From positions 2,916,501 to 2,980,500 of the forward strand of contig NZ_CP101125.1 of NCBI RefSeq assembly GCF_024296925.1: 64,000 nucleotides of DNA. The letters are read 5' to 3'. The DNA is from Pseudomonas nunensis (lineage in GTDB: Bacteria > Pseudomonadota > Gammaproteobacteria > Pseudomonadales > Pseudomonadaceae). Below are positions 24,637 through 32,764 of the stretch, in pieces; the stretch's first letter is position 1; every line of letters starts with the position of its first letter. Both the position numbers and the translations under genes were made by a program. The notes below the pieces were generated by a model. The model saw only the letters and a list, made by a program, of their open reading frames with translations. It was not told the DNA's origin and made no database searches.

Positions 24637-25398
24637 CTAAAAGCGTGAGCGGTACTGGCTGGGGGTCATGGCCAGGTGTTTGCGAAAGGCGCTGCCCATG
24701 TGCGACTGATGGGCGAACCCGGCGTCGAGGGCGATGCTGGCCAGGGGCAGATCGGTTTGCTCGATCATGCGGCGCGCAGCCTGGAGCCTGACTTCGATCA
24801 GGTAGGCGTGGGGTGTGAGGCCGATGGTGCGGGTGAAATCGCGCAGAAACCGCAGCTCGTTGTGTCCGTAAGTCACGGCCAACTGCTCCAGGCTCAGGGG
24901 TTGATGGAACTGCTCGGCGATTTGATCGAGGACTCGGGCGAAGGCTTTGGGAGTGGTTCGGGAGTCGACTTGCAGACTCGCCTGCCCCACCAACTGCAAT
25001 GCCGCTTGTTCGAGCGCCAGACCGTCAGGTTGGGGGTTGAGAATCAAGCGGCGCAAAGTCCGAGCCAGCCCCAGCGCCTGAACGTGCCCCGGTGACTGCA
25101 CCCGATGGCTAACCGCAGGCAGATGCTGCCGGGCAAACGGTTCATCCAGCCGCAGCAACAGGTATTCGCCGCCACTGGCAGATTCGGAAAACACTTCCAC
25201 GCCGACCGGGGTATGTGCAAGAACGCCGGGCAGCGTGTCGAAGTCCACCCGATGGTCGGAATCGATGGCGTGCACGCCTTGCTGGCGCTCCAGAGTCACG
25301 CCGAGCGTGTGCCACTGCGCCGGGTCCCGGGCGCTGTAGGCCGCGCGCGGCAGCAGATGCAGGCCGATTTTATCGCCCAGCAGGCTTTGGCTCAGCAT
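24637..25398 (-). CDS. AraC-family transcriptional regulator
   Basis: The 253-residue product has an AraC double helix-turn-helix at its C-terminus (LEQLAVTYGHNELRFLRDFT and the conserved end SIALDAGFAHQSHMGSAFRK). The N-terminal 140 residues have the AraC cupin-like ligand-binding layout (EYLLLRLDEPFARQHLPAV). It is divergent from the racemase-like gene at 25478 with an 80-nt gap and probably regulates it or itself. The ligand is unknown. Confidence 0.92.
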   Translation of the reverse strand: MLSQSLLGDKIGLHLLPRAAYSARDPAQWHTLGVTLERQQGVHAIDSDHRVDFDTLPGVLAHTPVGVEVFSESASGGEYLLLRLDEPFARQHLPAVSHRVQSPGHVQALGLARTLRRLILNPQPDGLALEQAALQLVGQASLQVDSRTTPKAFARVLDQIAEQFHQPLSLEQLAVTYGHNELRFLRDFTRTIGLTPHAYLIEVRLQAARRMIEQTDLPLASIALDAGFAHQSHMGSAFRKHLAMTPSQYRSRF

Positions 25399-25477
25399 GT
25401 GAAATTTCCTGATAGATCGAAGCGCGGATCCACGGGAGACTCTCTATCAAAGGGTTGCCAAAAAACAGGAGCACAGC

Positions 25478-26170
25478 ATGCGCACCATCGGCCTTATCGG
25501 CGGCATGAGCTGGGAGTCCAGCGCCGAATACTATCGCCTCATCAACCAGCAGGTCCGGGACCGTCTCGGGCCGTTGCGCTCGGCGCAATTGCTAATGTAC
25601 AGCGTCGACTTCGGGCCTGTCGAACAGGCCCAGCACGCCGGGCGCTGGGACGATGCGGCCGCAATCCTGGTGGATGCCGCGCGCAGGCTGGAGGCTGGCG
25701 GCGCCGAGTGCGTGGTGCTGTGTACCAACACCATGCACAAGGTGGCCGGGCAGATTCAGGCGGCGATCGGCATTCCGTTCCTGCATATCGCCGACCCGAC
25801 CGGCCAGGCGGCAGTCGATGCCGGCGCGCTGAAAGTCGGGTTGCTGGGTACCGCGTTTACCATGGAGCAGGACTTTCTCAAGGATCGCCTGATAGCCAAG
25901 GGACTGACAGTGCTGGTACCGGACGTCAAGGAGCGTCAGGCCGTGCATCGAATCATCTACGACGAATTGTGCGTTGGCGTGATCAGCGAGGCATCGCGGA
26001 AGGTCTACCAGCAAGTCATCGAGTCCCTGACCCGACGTGGCGCCCAGGCGATCATCCTCGGCTGCACGGAAATCGGCCTGCTGATCAAACCCGAGCACAG
26101 CGCCCTGCCCCTGCTCGACACCACCGAACTGCATGCGCAGGCGGCGGTGGCGTTCGCATTAGGCGAGTGA
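25478..26170 (+). CDS. Aspartate/glutamate racemase-family protein
   Basis: The 230-residue product starts MRTIGLIGGMSWESSAEYYR. Both catalytic cysteines of PLP-independent racemases are present (VVLCTNTMHK near residue 84 and IILGCTEIGLL near residue 191). AGGAG lies just upstream. It is closest in pattern to YgeA/RacD-like amino-acid racemases of broad specificity. It stands alone, divergent from the AraC regulator. Confidence 0.92.
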   Translation: MRTIGLIGGMSWESSAEYYRLINQQVRDRLGPLRSAQLLMYSVDFGPVEQAQHAGRWDDAAAILVDAARRLEAGGAECVVLCTNTMHKVAGQIQAAIGIPFLHIADPTGQAAVDAGALKVGLLGTAFTMEQDFLKDRLIAKGLTVLVPDVKERQAVHRIIYDELCVGVISEASRKVYQQVIESLTRRGAQAIILGCTEIGLLIKPEHSALPLLDTTELHAQAAVAFALGE

Positions 26171-26171
26171 C

Positions 26172-26693
26172 TCAACCGGCCTTGGGCGTGGCACGCAGAC
26201 GCGCCATGCTCAAGGCATCCACCAGCACGCCGTCACGCACGGCATAGTCGCGAAACAGGCCTTCGTCTTCAAAACCGAACTTGCGGTACAAGCCAATGGC
26301 CGCGGCGTTGTCGGCATACACCGAGAGTTCGACCCGGCGCAGGTTCATCCAGTTGTCAGCGATATCCAGCGCCGTGGCCAGCAGTTTCGAGCCGACGCCC
26401 TTGCCCTGCCATTCCCCGGCGACACCCATGCCAATGCTGCCGGCGTGGCTGCGGCGGATCCGCGAGAACTGCTCCAGCCCGATATTGCCGATGACCGCGC
26501 CCTGATACAGCGCCACCAGTTGCACCACCCGCTCGTTGTCCGGCATCAGGCGTTTGCGCCAGACTTCGGTGGATTGAAAGGGCATTTGCAGGACTTGACG
26601 GGTAATCGCCGGGTCGTTGTAGAGCGCGGTGATGCCGTCGATGTGGGATTCGTTGAAGCGCTGAATGGTGATGCTGGGGTCGGTGGTCGTCAT
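26172..26693 (-). CDS. GNAT N-acetyltransferase (AaaT/YhhY-like)
   Basis: The 173-residue product shows the acetyl-CoA loop (GVAGEWQGKGVGSKLLATAL) and the motif ELSVYADNAAAIGLYRKFGF. The blocks QLVALYQGAVIGNIGL and DNWMNLRRVELSVYADN resemble E. coli YhhY (AaaT), an L-amino-acid N-acetyltransferase. It is convergent with the racemase gene, with stops 1 nt apart. Substrate inferred only. Confidence 0.87.
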   Translation of the reverse strand: MTTTDPSITIQRFNESHIDGITALYNDPAITRQVLQMPFQSTEVWRKRLMPDNERVVQLVALYQGAVIGNIGLEQFSRIRRSHAGSIGMGVAGEWQGKGVGSKLLATALDIADNWMNLRRVELSVYADNAAAIGLYRKFGFEDEGLFRDYAVRDGVLVDALSMARLRATPKAG

Positions 26694-26756
26694 GGTGATT
26701 CTTCCTTGAATGGCCGCTTACTCTAAACCGCGATCTACCTGCGTGGCGAGATCCAA

Positions 26757-26785
26757 ATGTGGGAGAGGGCCTGCTCCCACAAAGG
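26757..26785. repeat. Single short REP-like palindrome
   Basis: TGTGGGAG and CTCCCACA flank GGGCCTG. It is a lone degraded REP element in the promoter-side gap of the GNAT gene. Confidence 0.65.
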
Positions 26786-26934
26786 ATCTGTGGTGTGTTT
26801 AAAAATCAGTTTTGAGAGCCACTGACCACTCGTCCAAAACCTCCCCTTACCTGTAATTTCTGACAGTAGCCAACCCCCTCCAGCCGAGGTTTGATCACTC
26901 CAGCCCTTCTCTGATTGCGCAAGGAGTCCACATC

Positions 26935-29277
26935 ATGCCAACCACTCCCTCTTCCGATGACACCGTCCTGGTCCTCTATCCACCCAGAATGCCCGGCGCC
27001 ACCACACCGGTCATCGGTGCTCATTACGGCGTGCCAAAGCGCATTTATGACCTGGAGCCAATGGGCGCCAAAGTGGAGGTCAATCCTTATCCGGATCAGG
27101 AAGCGGGCGACACGGTGTTCCTCAACCTGGACGAGTACAACGGCATCGACAGCAGGCAGACGCAGTCCGACTCCGACACCGTCGCGCTCTACATCCCCAA
27201 GAATATGTTGAAGCAGGACACCCTCCATAAGCTCTCCTACTCCGTGGTGCGCGGCAGCCAGAACCGAGGTACCTCGGAGCCGCTGCTGGAGTTGCTCTAT
27301 AACCTCGTCCGCCCCGGCAATCAGGACCGCGCTCCCGGCCCAGGTGAAAACGATGGCCACTCCGAGCTGGAGTTGTTGCTGCCGGATGAGATCAAGAACG
27401 ACGTCGGCCCGGACTTCCCGGTGGCCGGTGTGCCGGTCTGCGTTTCCTACCCGTTTTGCCGCGCCTACGATCGGATTCGCCTGAACCTCAACGGGCATGA
27501 TGTCTACCACACCGTCACCCCGCTGGAGGCACCACTGCCGGGTTCGGCCACGCCGGTGAAGGTGTGCTTTACCGTGACGCGCGCGGACCTGGCCGCAGGC
27601 GGCGATCACCCCCAATTCAACATTTCCTACACCGTCACCGACCAGTGTGGGAATGGTCCTGATCCCGATGCGCCGTGGTCGGCGTCACAGGTGGTGGATG
27701 TGGATTTGGCCGGACGCCAACTCGTGGCCCCGGACCTGGCCGAAGACCCGGATGACCCGAGCGATGACCCGGCGACCATTGACCTGATCAAACTCGGGAC
27801 AAAAGACCTGACGGTATCGGTGCATACCTTTGCACCGGTGTGGCAGGTCAACGATGGTATTCGCGTGGCCTACACCGCCACACCGCCCACCGGTCCGGTG
27901 GCGGATCAACTGATCACCGCCGACGTTACCCGTGTGCCCTTCACCTACAAACTAATGGTGGATAACGCCAAGGTGTTGCCCAACAGCGTGGTGCGCGCCC
28001 GGTATGAGTTGGTTCGCAACAATGTGGTGATAGCCACCTCACGCACTGCGATTGCACGGGTTATTGGTGAAGGCGCCGTCGAGTTGAGACCGCCGTTTCT
28101 GGTGGGGGCTACCAGCCCGATTGACGCGCTGGCGTATCCGGATGGTGTGACGGTGCGGGTCGAGCATCTTCCCGCCTTGACTGGAGACACGGCGCAATTG
28201 GTCGAAGTCAATCCGCCGTCGGGGGCAGTGCCGTTTCCGGAAGTGCCACTTAACGCGAACAAGCGGGCGAACTTTACGTTGAGCCCTGAGTATTTGGTGC
28301 AGCGGCATGGGGAGGCGTTGTCGGTACTTTGGATTTACTCGCGTAATGGGGTGGAGATTGGGCGGTCTGAAGCGCTGCGGTTGCAGGTGATGAAGATTGC
28401 GGATGGCGATACGCGGTTGCCGACGCCGGTGATTAATCAGGCGCAGGGGTTGGTGCTGGACCTGAGTACGTTTGAGGGGGATGCGACTATTGATGTGGAC
28501 AAGTGGATCGGGATTAAAGAAAGACAACCTACTTGGATGGATGCAGAAAGTGGTAGCAATAAACATCCGGTATTGAATGCGCACCTTGTGACACCTACTG
28601 AGATAGCGGGAGGTCTTCGAGGGAAAGTTTTGCCGCGTAGTTGGTTGGAGGGGTTGGCGGACGAAAGCAACGTAACAATTCCGACGAGTGTTTCGTTCCA
28701 AGGGGGAGCATCCAAGGATGATGCTGTTTTTTTTCCAATGCATATCTACACACTTAAACACAAGCCAAAAACTATAGACGAGAACTTTGACGAGGCACCT
28801 TTAGTAGAGCTTCTTCCGAATCAAAGCATTGAAATAACAACAATGAAAATCACTAACTTTTCTATTCCGGGAGATGCATTCGTACACATTACCGATCACA
28901 AATACAATTTCCCAGTCATACCTGGACAGATATCCGGAAACATACTAATCATGCAAAGCGATACAGCCTTTAATTACCTAGAGTCCGAACCAAAGCCTAG
29001 CTTAAATACCAAGCCGAGAATGAGAATGGAACTTAAATTTACCTGCTCCAATATAAGCTTCTGGTACATGGCACAGCAAGACTGGGTCGAAGCCTTTACA
29101 ACAGTTAATTTTTTTGACATTAACGGAAACTACTTGGATCACAAAATACTAAATGCCGGGACTCCTCCCTACACACAAATGCAGAAGTTTGATATATCAA
29201 TAAAAGGTGTTCATAAAATCGAATTCGAATCAGATGGTGGTTTTACATTTTTCGACTACTTCTCCTTCAAAACTTAA
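26935..29277 (+). CDS. Large beta-rich repeat protein with an AT-rich C-terminal module
   Basis: The 780-residue product starts after AAGGAG and has no signal peptide or membrane segment. Residues about 1-520 are built of Ig-like repeats (YTATPPTGPVADQL, VRVEHLPAL, LDLSTFEGDATIDV), as in a Pseudomonas family of unknown role. From about residue 525 (position near 28510) composition changes from clearly GC-rich to AT-rich, with TTA, ATA and AGA codons frequent. The C-terminal about 250 residues form a different beta-sandwich-like module (FDISIKGVHKIEFESDGG). This suggests a stable backbone carrying an exchangeable tip. The DUF3077 unit follows. Function unknown. Confidence 0.8.
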   Translation: MPTTPSSDDTVLVLYPPRMPGATTPVIGAHYGVPKRIYDLEPMGAKVEVNPYPDQEAGDTVFLNLDEYNGIDSRQTQSDSDTVALYIPKNMLKQDTLHKLSYSVVRGSQNRGTSEPLLELLYNLVRPGNQDRAPGPGENDGHSELELLLPDEIKNDVGPDFPVAGVPVCVSYPFCRAYDRIRLNLNGHDVYHTVTPLEAPLPGSATPVKVCFTVTRADLAAGGDHPQFNISYTVTDQCGNGPDPDAPWSASQVVDVDLAGRQLVAPDLAEDPDDPSDDPATIDLIKLGTKDLTVSVHTFAPVWQVNDGIRVAYTATPPTGPVADQLITADVTRVPFTYKLMVDNAKVLPNSVVRARYELVRNNVVIATSRTAIARVIGEGAVELRPPFLVGATSPIDALAYPDGVTVRVEHLPALTGDTAQLVEVNPPSGAVPFPEVPLNANKRANFTLSPEYLVQRHGEALSVLWIYSRNGVEIGRSEALRLQVMKIADGDTRLPTPVINQAQGLVLDLSTFEGDATIDVDKWIGIKERQPTWMDAESGSNKHPVLNAHLVTPTEIAGGLRGKVLPRSWLEGLADESNVTIPTSVSFQGGASKDDAVFFPMHIYTLKHKPKTIDENFDEAPLVELLPNQSIEITTMKITNFSIPGDAFVHITDHKYNFPVIPGQISGNILIMQSDTAFNYLESEPKPSLNTKPRMRMELKFTCSNISFWYMAQQDWVEAFTTVNFFDINGNYLDHKILNAGTPPYTQMQKFDISIKGVHKIEFESDGGFTFFDYFSFKT

Positions 29278-29403
29278 GAGCAATTTAGGGAGAACAATTA
29301 TTTGCAAAGCGGCCCAACGGGGGAAACTCACTCGCCCAAATAGGTGTTGTCGGATCAGAAAAAAGGCCTACAGGCAGAGCGGATATTTCGGTTTATTAGG
29401 CGG

Positions 29404-29432
29404 TTGACTGCCCTGCCCTCACTCCCTATCCT
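29404..29432 (+). promoter_or_regulatory. Sigma-70-type promoter of the DUF3077 unit
   Basis: TTGACT (29404-29409) and TATCCT (29427-29432) are separated by exactly 17 nt. Transcription would begin near 29439, directly before the first hairpin of the leader. It matches consensus at 5 of 6 and 4 of 6 positions. Confidence 0.5.
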
Positions 29433-29438
29433 CGCGCC

Positions 29439-29674
29439 TGTCACGACTCATTCGTGATCGGGTTTGACGGCTCGGGCTGCATCTCAAGACGTATGGTTTC
29501 CTTAACTTCGCACGCGAACAACTTCGTCCGCAGCAAAGTCCTATGGTGACTGTGCGTGGGGCACCTTCGGGTGCGCCGGGTACTTGAGACCGGTCCGTCA
29601 ACCTGCGCACAGTTGCCACCATTCGTTTGACGGCGAGGAAGTGGTAACTCCTACTTATCTCAAGAGTTAAACCA
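29439..29674 (+). ncRNA. Structured 236-nt leader with competing complementary segments
   Basis: Hairpins read directly from the sequence are TCACGA/TCGTGA (29441-29457), GCACC-UUCG-GGTGC (29561-29574), ACTGTGCG with CGCACAGT (29549-29556 with 29606-29613), and AGTTGCCAC with GTGGTAACT (29611-29619 with 29641-29649). The central CTTGAGA (29583) and CCGTCAACC (29595) are complementary to an upstream copy of TTTGACGG...TCTCAAG (29462-29488) and to a downstream copy (29626-29664). The two long pairings are mutually exclusive. The last stem lies 25 nt before the DUF3077 start. This is a candidate cis-regulatory RNA; class not recognised. Confidence 0.55.
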
Positions 29675-29959
29675 ATGACAGACGCAACCACAAAATCCAC
29701 CCCCTTCGCCCCCTGCGATCACATCGACCATCACCTCTTCGCCGTCCAACCCGGCATCCCGCTGCTCGACGCGCTGGAGCACGCCTCGGTCTACCTCAGT
29801 TGCGCCGAAGCCCTCGCCCATCAAGCCCCTCACGCCACCCGCCCGGAGCACATCGCGACGTTACGCTGGGCGAGCAAACAGATGCTCGGCACCGCAAGTT
29901 CATTGTTGCAGGCCTCCATCGACGGCATGCATGCGGCGCAAGCGGGAGGTGAGGCATGA
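29675..29959 (+). CDS. DUF3077 domain protein
   Basis: The 94-residue product carries the DUF3077 pattern (LFAVQPGIPLLDALEHASVYLSCAE read in two parts, about residues 22-50) and is helical. The family is nearly confined to Pseudomonas and has no known function. It is preceded by the structured leader, and the next small gene overlaps its stop by 4 nt. No clear AGGAG is seen before the ATG (only a weak AAGAG), so translation may depend on the leader structure. Confidence 0.85.
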   Translation: MTDATTKSTPFAPCDHIDHHLFAVQPGIPLLDALEHASVYLSCAEALAHQAPHATRPEHIATLRWASKQMLGTASSLLQASIDGMHAAQAGGEA

Positions 29960-30159
29960 ATGCGCATGTGCCGATGACCCACAACGAGCGCGATATCCCG
30001 GCGCTGGTGGTGGCCACGCAAGCGCCATTGGACGTGTTGCACAGCAATGCCTCGGCGCGGTTTCTGGCGGGGACGCAGATGATGGAGAGTCTGGCCAGTC
30101 TGGATATCTCCCAGGCCAAGGGTGCGGATGTGCAGCAATTGGCACATGCGGCGGCGTGA
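29956..30159 (+). CDS. Small protein coupled to the DUF3077 gene
   Basis: The 67-residue product starts with ATGA overlapping the DUF3077 stop, so translation is probably coupled. It is helical and Ala-rich (LHSNASARFLAGTQMMESLA) with no signal peptide or known motif. Its conserved pairing with DUF3077 suggests a two-protein unit, which is inference. A 260-nt stretch follows that contains only REP elements. Confidence 0.7.
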   Translation: MNAHVPMTHNERDIPALVVATQAPLDVLHSNASARFLAGTQMMESLASLDISQAKGADVQQLAHAAA

Positions 30160-30242
30160 TGGGTGTGATGTGATGGATGTGTTGGGGCGGCAGATTCGGG
30201 CGCGGGTGTAACAGGAGCCGGCTGACTGAGTTGATTGGCAGG

Positions 30243-30411
30243 GCCTCTTCGCGAGCAAGCTTCGCTCCTACAGGGGATCTGTGGTGAACGCGGAATGTGT
30301 GTTCGATGATGATCGACTGTAGGAGCAAGGCTTGCCCGCGAAGGCGGTTTAACCTTCAACGTTGAAAGTGGCTGACACGACGCCTTCACGAGCAAGCCCG
30401 ATCCCACAGGG
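30243..30411. repeat. Cluster of three REP elements
   Basis: CTTCGCGAGCAAGCTTCGCT starts near 30246, TGTAGGAGCAAGGCTTGCCC starts near 30318, and CTTCACGAGCAAGCCCGATC starts near 30383. The first and second are inverted relative to each other and form a doublet; the third repeats the first orientation. The last ends 9 nt from the LysR gene stop. Confidence 0.88.
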
Positions 30412-30419
30412 GATTGGCG

Positions 30420-31400
30420 TCAGCTTTCGAACCAGTCCCGACGCTCATGGAAGGTGTGGCGGATCAGTTCGGCGAGTTCCTGCACTTCGGTTTGCTGCCG
30501 GGAATGGGCATTCACCGCCAGCCACGCCTGGCGCTGCATTGGCTCGCTGAACAACCCCGGCAGGGCAATCAGCGCGCGGTCGAAGCGGCTGATATAGCCA
30601 GGCAACAGGCCGATGCAGGCGCTGCACCGAGTCATTTCCAGCATCAGTTCGTAGGACTGCAACTGCACGACCCCGGCCAGGCGTTGTTCCACCAGGCGAT
30701 TCCAGGGCCCGAAGCTGTCGATCTGGCGGTCGTGCTGCCAGTGCACCAGCATGAAATCCGCCAGTTCATCGAGGCTTTCCGGGCGGGACGTGACCCGTGA
30801 ATAGCGTTTGGCGATGTGCGGAAAATAGTCCAGTTGCGCCAGGCGTTGTGGCTCATCGGTGGCGAACGTCGGTCCGGGCAACGGTGTGTCGCCGGTCCCC
30901 AACCACAGCACCACATCGGCGCTGACGGCTTGCAAGGCGAGTTCGCTGTCCAGCGAGATGATCTCCAGGCGCACGCTGGCATTGCGCCGCAGCAGCGCGA
31001 TCAGGTCGCGACCGAGGATGTCATGCAGGATCGACTCGGCCACCGCCAGCCGAACCAGCGGCTGTTCGACCAGCGGCAAAGTGCGTTCGTGAGCCAACGC
31101 GATCAGTTGCGCATGCAGTTGCAACCCTTCACGGCTGAGGCTCAGATTGCTGCCCTGGAAATTGAACAGGGTGCGCTGCAACTGCGCTTCCAGTTTCGCC
31201 AGTTGTTTGCGCAACAACGTCGTCCTGACGTTGAGGCTGCGCGCCGCCTGCATGAAACAGCCGCACCGGGCGCTGACCATGAAGTACTGCGCCACCTCGG
31301 CCTCGATCCCGGCTGCCAGCGCCAGCCAGGATTCGGATTTCGCCTCGGGGTAGCGGTAATCGCTCGTGTTCTGAGCTCCTGCGGGTTCTGCAAATGCCAT
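30420..31400 (-). CDS. LysR-type transcriptional regulator
   Basis: AGGGAG before the ATG at 31400 supports a 326-residue product; longer ORF starts are rejected. The winged helix-turn-helix lies at about residues 35-95 (MQAARSLNVRTTLLRKQLAK) and a substrate-binding domain follows. A roughly 30-residue N-terminal extension before the helix-turn-helix is unusual for LysR proteins. It is transcribed in the same direction as, and 81 nt after, the DSD1/lactone oxidase/cytochrome operon and may control it. Confidence 0.85.
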   Translation of the reverse strand: MAFAEPAGAQNTSDYRYPEAKSESWLALAAGIEAEVAQYFMVSARCGCFMQAARSLNVRTTLLRKQLAKLEAQLQRTLFNFQGSNLSLSREGLQLHAQLIALAHERTLPLVEQPLVRLAVAESILHDILGRDLIALLRRNASVRLEIISLDSELALQAVSADVVLWLGTGDTPLPGPTFATDEPQRLAQLDYFPHIAKRYSRVTSRPESLDELADFMLVHWQHDRQIDSFGPWNRLVEQRLAGVVQLQSYELMLEMTRCSACIGLLPGYISRFDRALIALPGLFSEPMQRQAWLAVNAHSRQQTEVQELAELIRHTFHERRDWFES

Positions 31401-31480
31401 CGATGACTCCCTGTCGTGCTTGTTCGTCGAGCTTCCTCTGCTGATTGTTAACGGAACATTGCTGCACTTGTGTTTCAGGC

Positions 31481-32764
31481 TCAGGAATAAACCGGCCACA
31501 CGTCGACAATCCTGCCGCCCCGCACCGCTAGCAAATCACCGAACTGCAACAACACCGACTCGGTCTGGGTAGGACGCAGGAACACTTGGTCTTCCACCGC
31601 CAACCCCACGGCGCTGGAGCCGTTCACCATCTCCTGATTGGAGCTGCGCCCGTACACCCCATTGCTCTGCAAACCCTGCGGCGATTCGAACTCGGCCATC
31701 CAGTTGCCGCCATAGATGAAAAACGTCTCGCGCTGATTGGCGTCCCACCACGAAAACAGCTTCGACTTGCCATCCAGCGCCGGAATATTCACCGTTCCAG
31801 TGCTTTTCAACACCGGCGTGGCGATGTACGCCGCCGGCACGTGGTCCAGCAGCGACGGTAAGTCGTAGTGCGTCGGCTTGAGCATCGCCGTGCCCACCGA
31901 CACCTCGGTGCTCAGGCGTTCCTGTTCGTGCATGCGATAACTGGGGCTGCCGGCGGTGTTGAGCGTCAACCCTTCACGCCACAGACCGGGATATTGCTGA
32001 CGGGTGAAATCGACGCAACGGTTGTAGATCACCATGACTTTGCCGAACAGTTCTTCGGGCGAACCCAGGATCCCCGGCACACCCATGCCGACGAACGGGT
32101 CGTAACCCATGAACCCCGCGAACTCCAGGTTTTGCGGGTTGGCGCTGATCAGCGACAACATCTGCCCAAGAACGCCCACATCGCTGACACCGCCACGGTG
32201 CAGGCCAACGTCCAGTTCAATATTCACCCGCAATCGCGTACCCAAGCCTTTCGCGAGTGCCAGGTATTGCTGGAGCCGCTCGGGGGTGTCGAGCAACCAC
32301 TGCAACTGCTTCGCCGGGTCGAACGGCCCTTTGTGCGTTTCATAAAACAACTGCGCCGAACGCACCGGCAGCGGTTTGCCCAGCAGGATATCCGCGTCGG
32401 GAAACTGCACGGCGTCATGGTTGAGAAACGGTTGGTGAAACGACATCAGGCGCTTCGTCCCGGCGCGCTGGGCGATATACGTCAGCAGCCCCGGCGCCGG
32501 CAGGGATTTCTCCACCAGACGCAGGTGCTTGCCGCCACGCTGGACCGATTGCGTCACCACATCGATGTTGTGATCGAGGCGATCCAGATCAATCAGCATC
32601 ACCGGGCGCATCGGGCCGTGGTCCTTGAGTTCGCGGTTCAGCGCTCGAAAATAATCGCTGTAGGGACCGCCCCGATCCCCCGGTCGCAACCAAGCGCCAA
32701 CCCCCACCAGTAAAGCGCCAACCCCCAAACTCCCGAGCAGGAAATTGCGACGATTCACGGCCAT
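31481..32764 (-). CDS. Tat-type exported PLP enzyme of the DSD1/D-threonine aldolase family
   Basis: The 427-residue product begins MAVNRRNFLLGSLGVGALL, a twin-arginine-like signal. An alanine-racemase-type barrel follows. The PLP lysine is probably in RLVEKSLP, and RVNIELDVGLHRGGV matches the family core. The C-terminal metal-site region of D-threonine aldolases is recognisable only loosely. It overlaps the lactone-oxidase stop, so the two are co-transcribed. The substrate is unknown, but both products are predicted periplasmic. Confidence 0.82.
   Translation of the reverse strand: MAVNRRNFLLGSLGVGALLVGVGAWLRPGDRGGPYSDYFRALNRELKDHGPMRPVMLIDLDRLDHNIDVVTQSVQRGGKHLRLVEKSLPAPGLLTYIAQRAGTKRLMSFHQPFLNHDAVQFPDADILLGKPLPVRSAQLFYETHKGPFDPAKQLQWLLDTPERLQQYLALAKGLGTRLRVNIELDVGLHRGGVSDVGVLGQMLSLISANPQNLEFAGFMGYDPFVGMGVPGILGSPEELFGKVMVIYNRCVDFTRQQYPGLWREGLTLNTAGSPSYRMHEQERLSTEVSVGTAMLKPTHYDLPSLLDHVPAAYIATPVLKSTGTVNIPALDGKSKLFSWWDANQRETFFIYGGNWMAEFESPQGLQSNGVYGRSSNQEMVNGSSAVGLAVEDQVFLRPTQTESVLLQFGDLLAVRGGRIVDVWPVYS

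Noticed and set aside
29419..29700. 93-residue minus-strand ORF across the DUF3077 leader
   Set aside because: It is basic and Arg-rich, lacks a ribosome site, and lies entirely in the structured leader. Similar frames in Pseudomonas are by-products of the repeat structure rather than genes.
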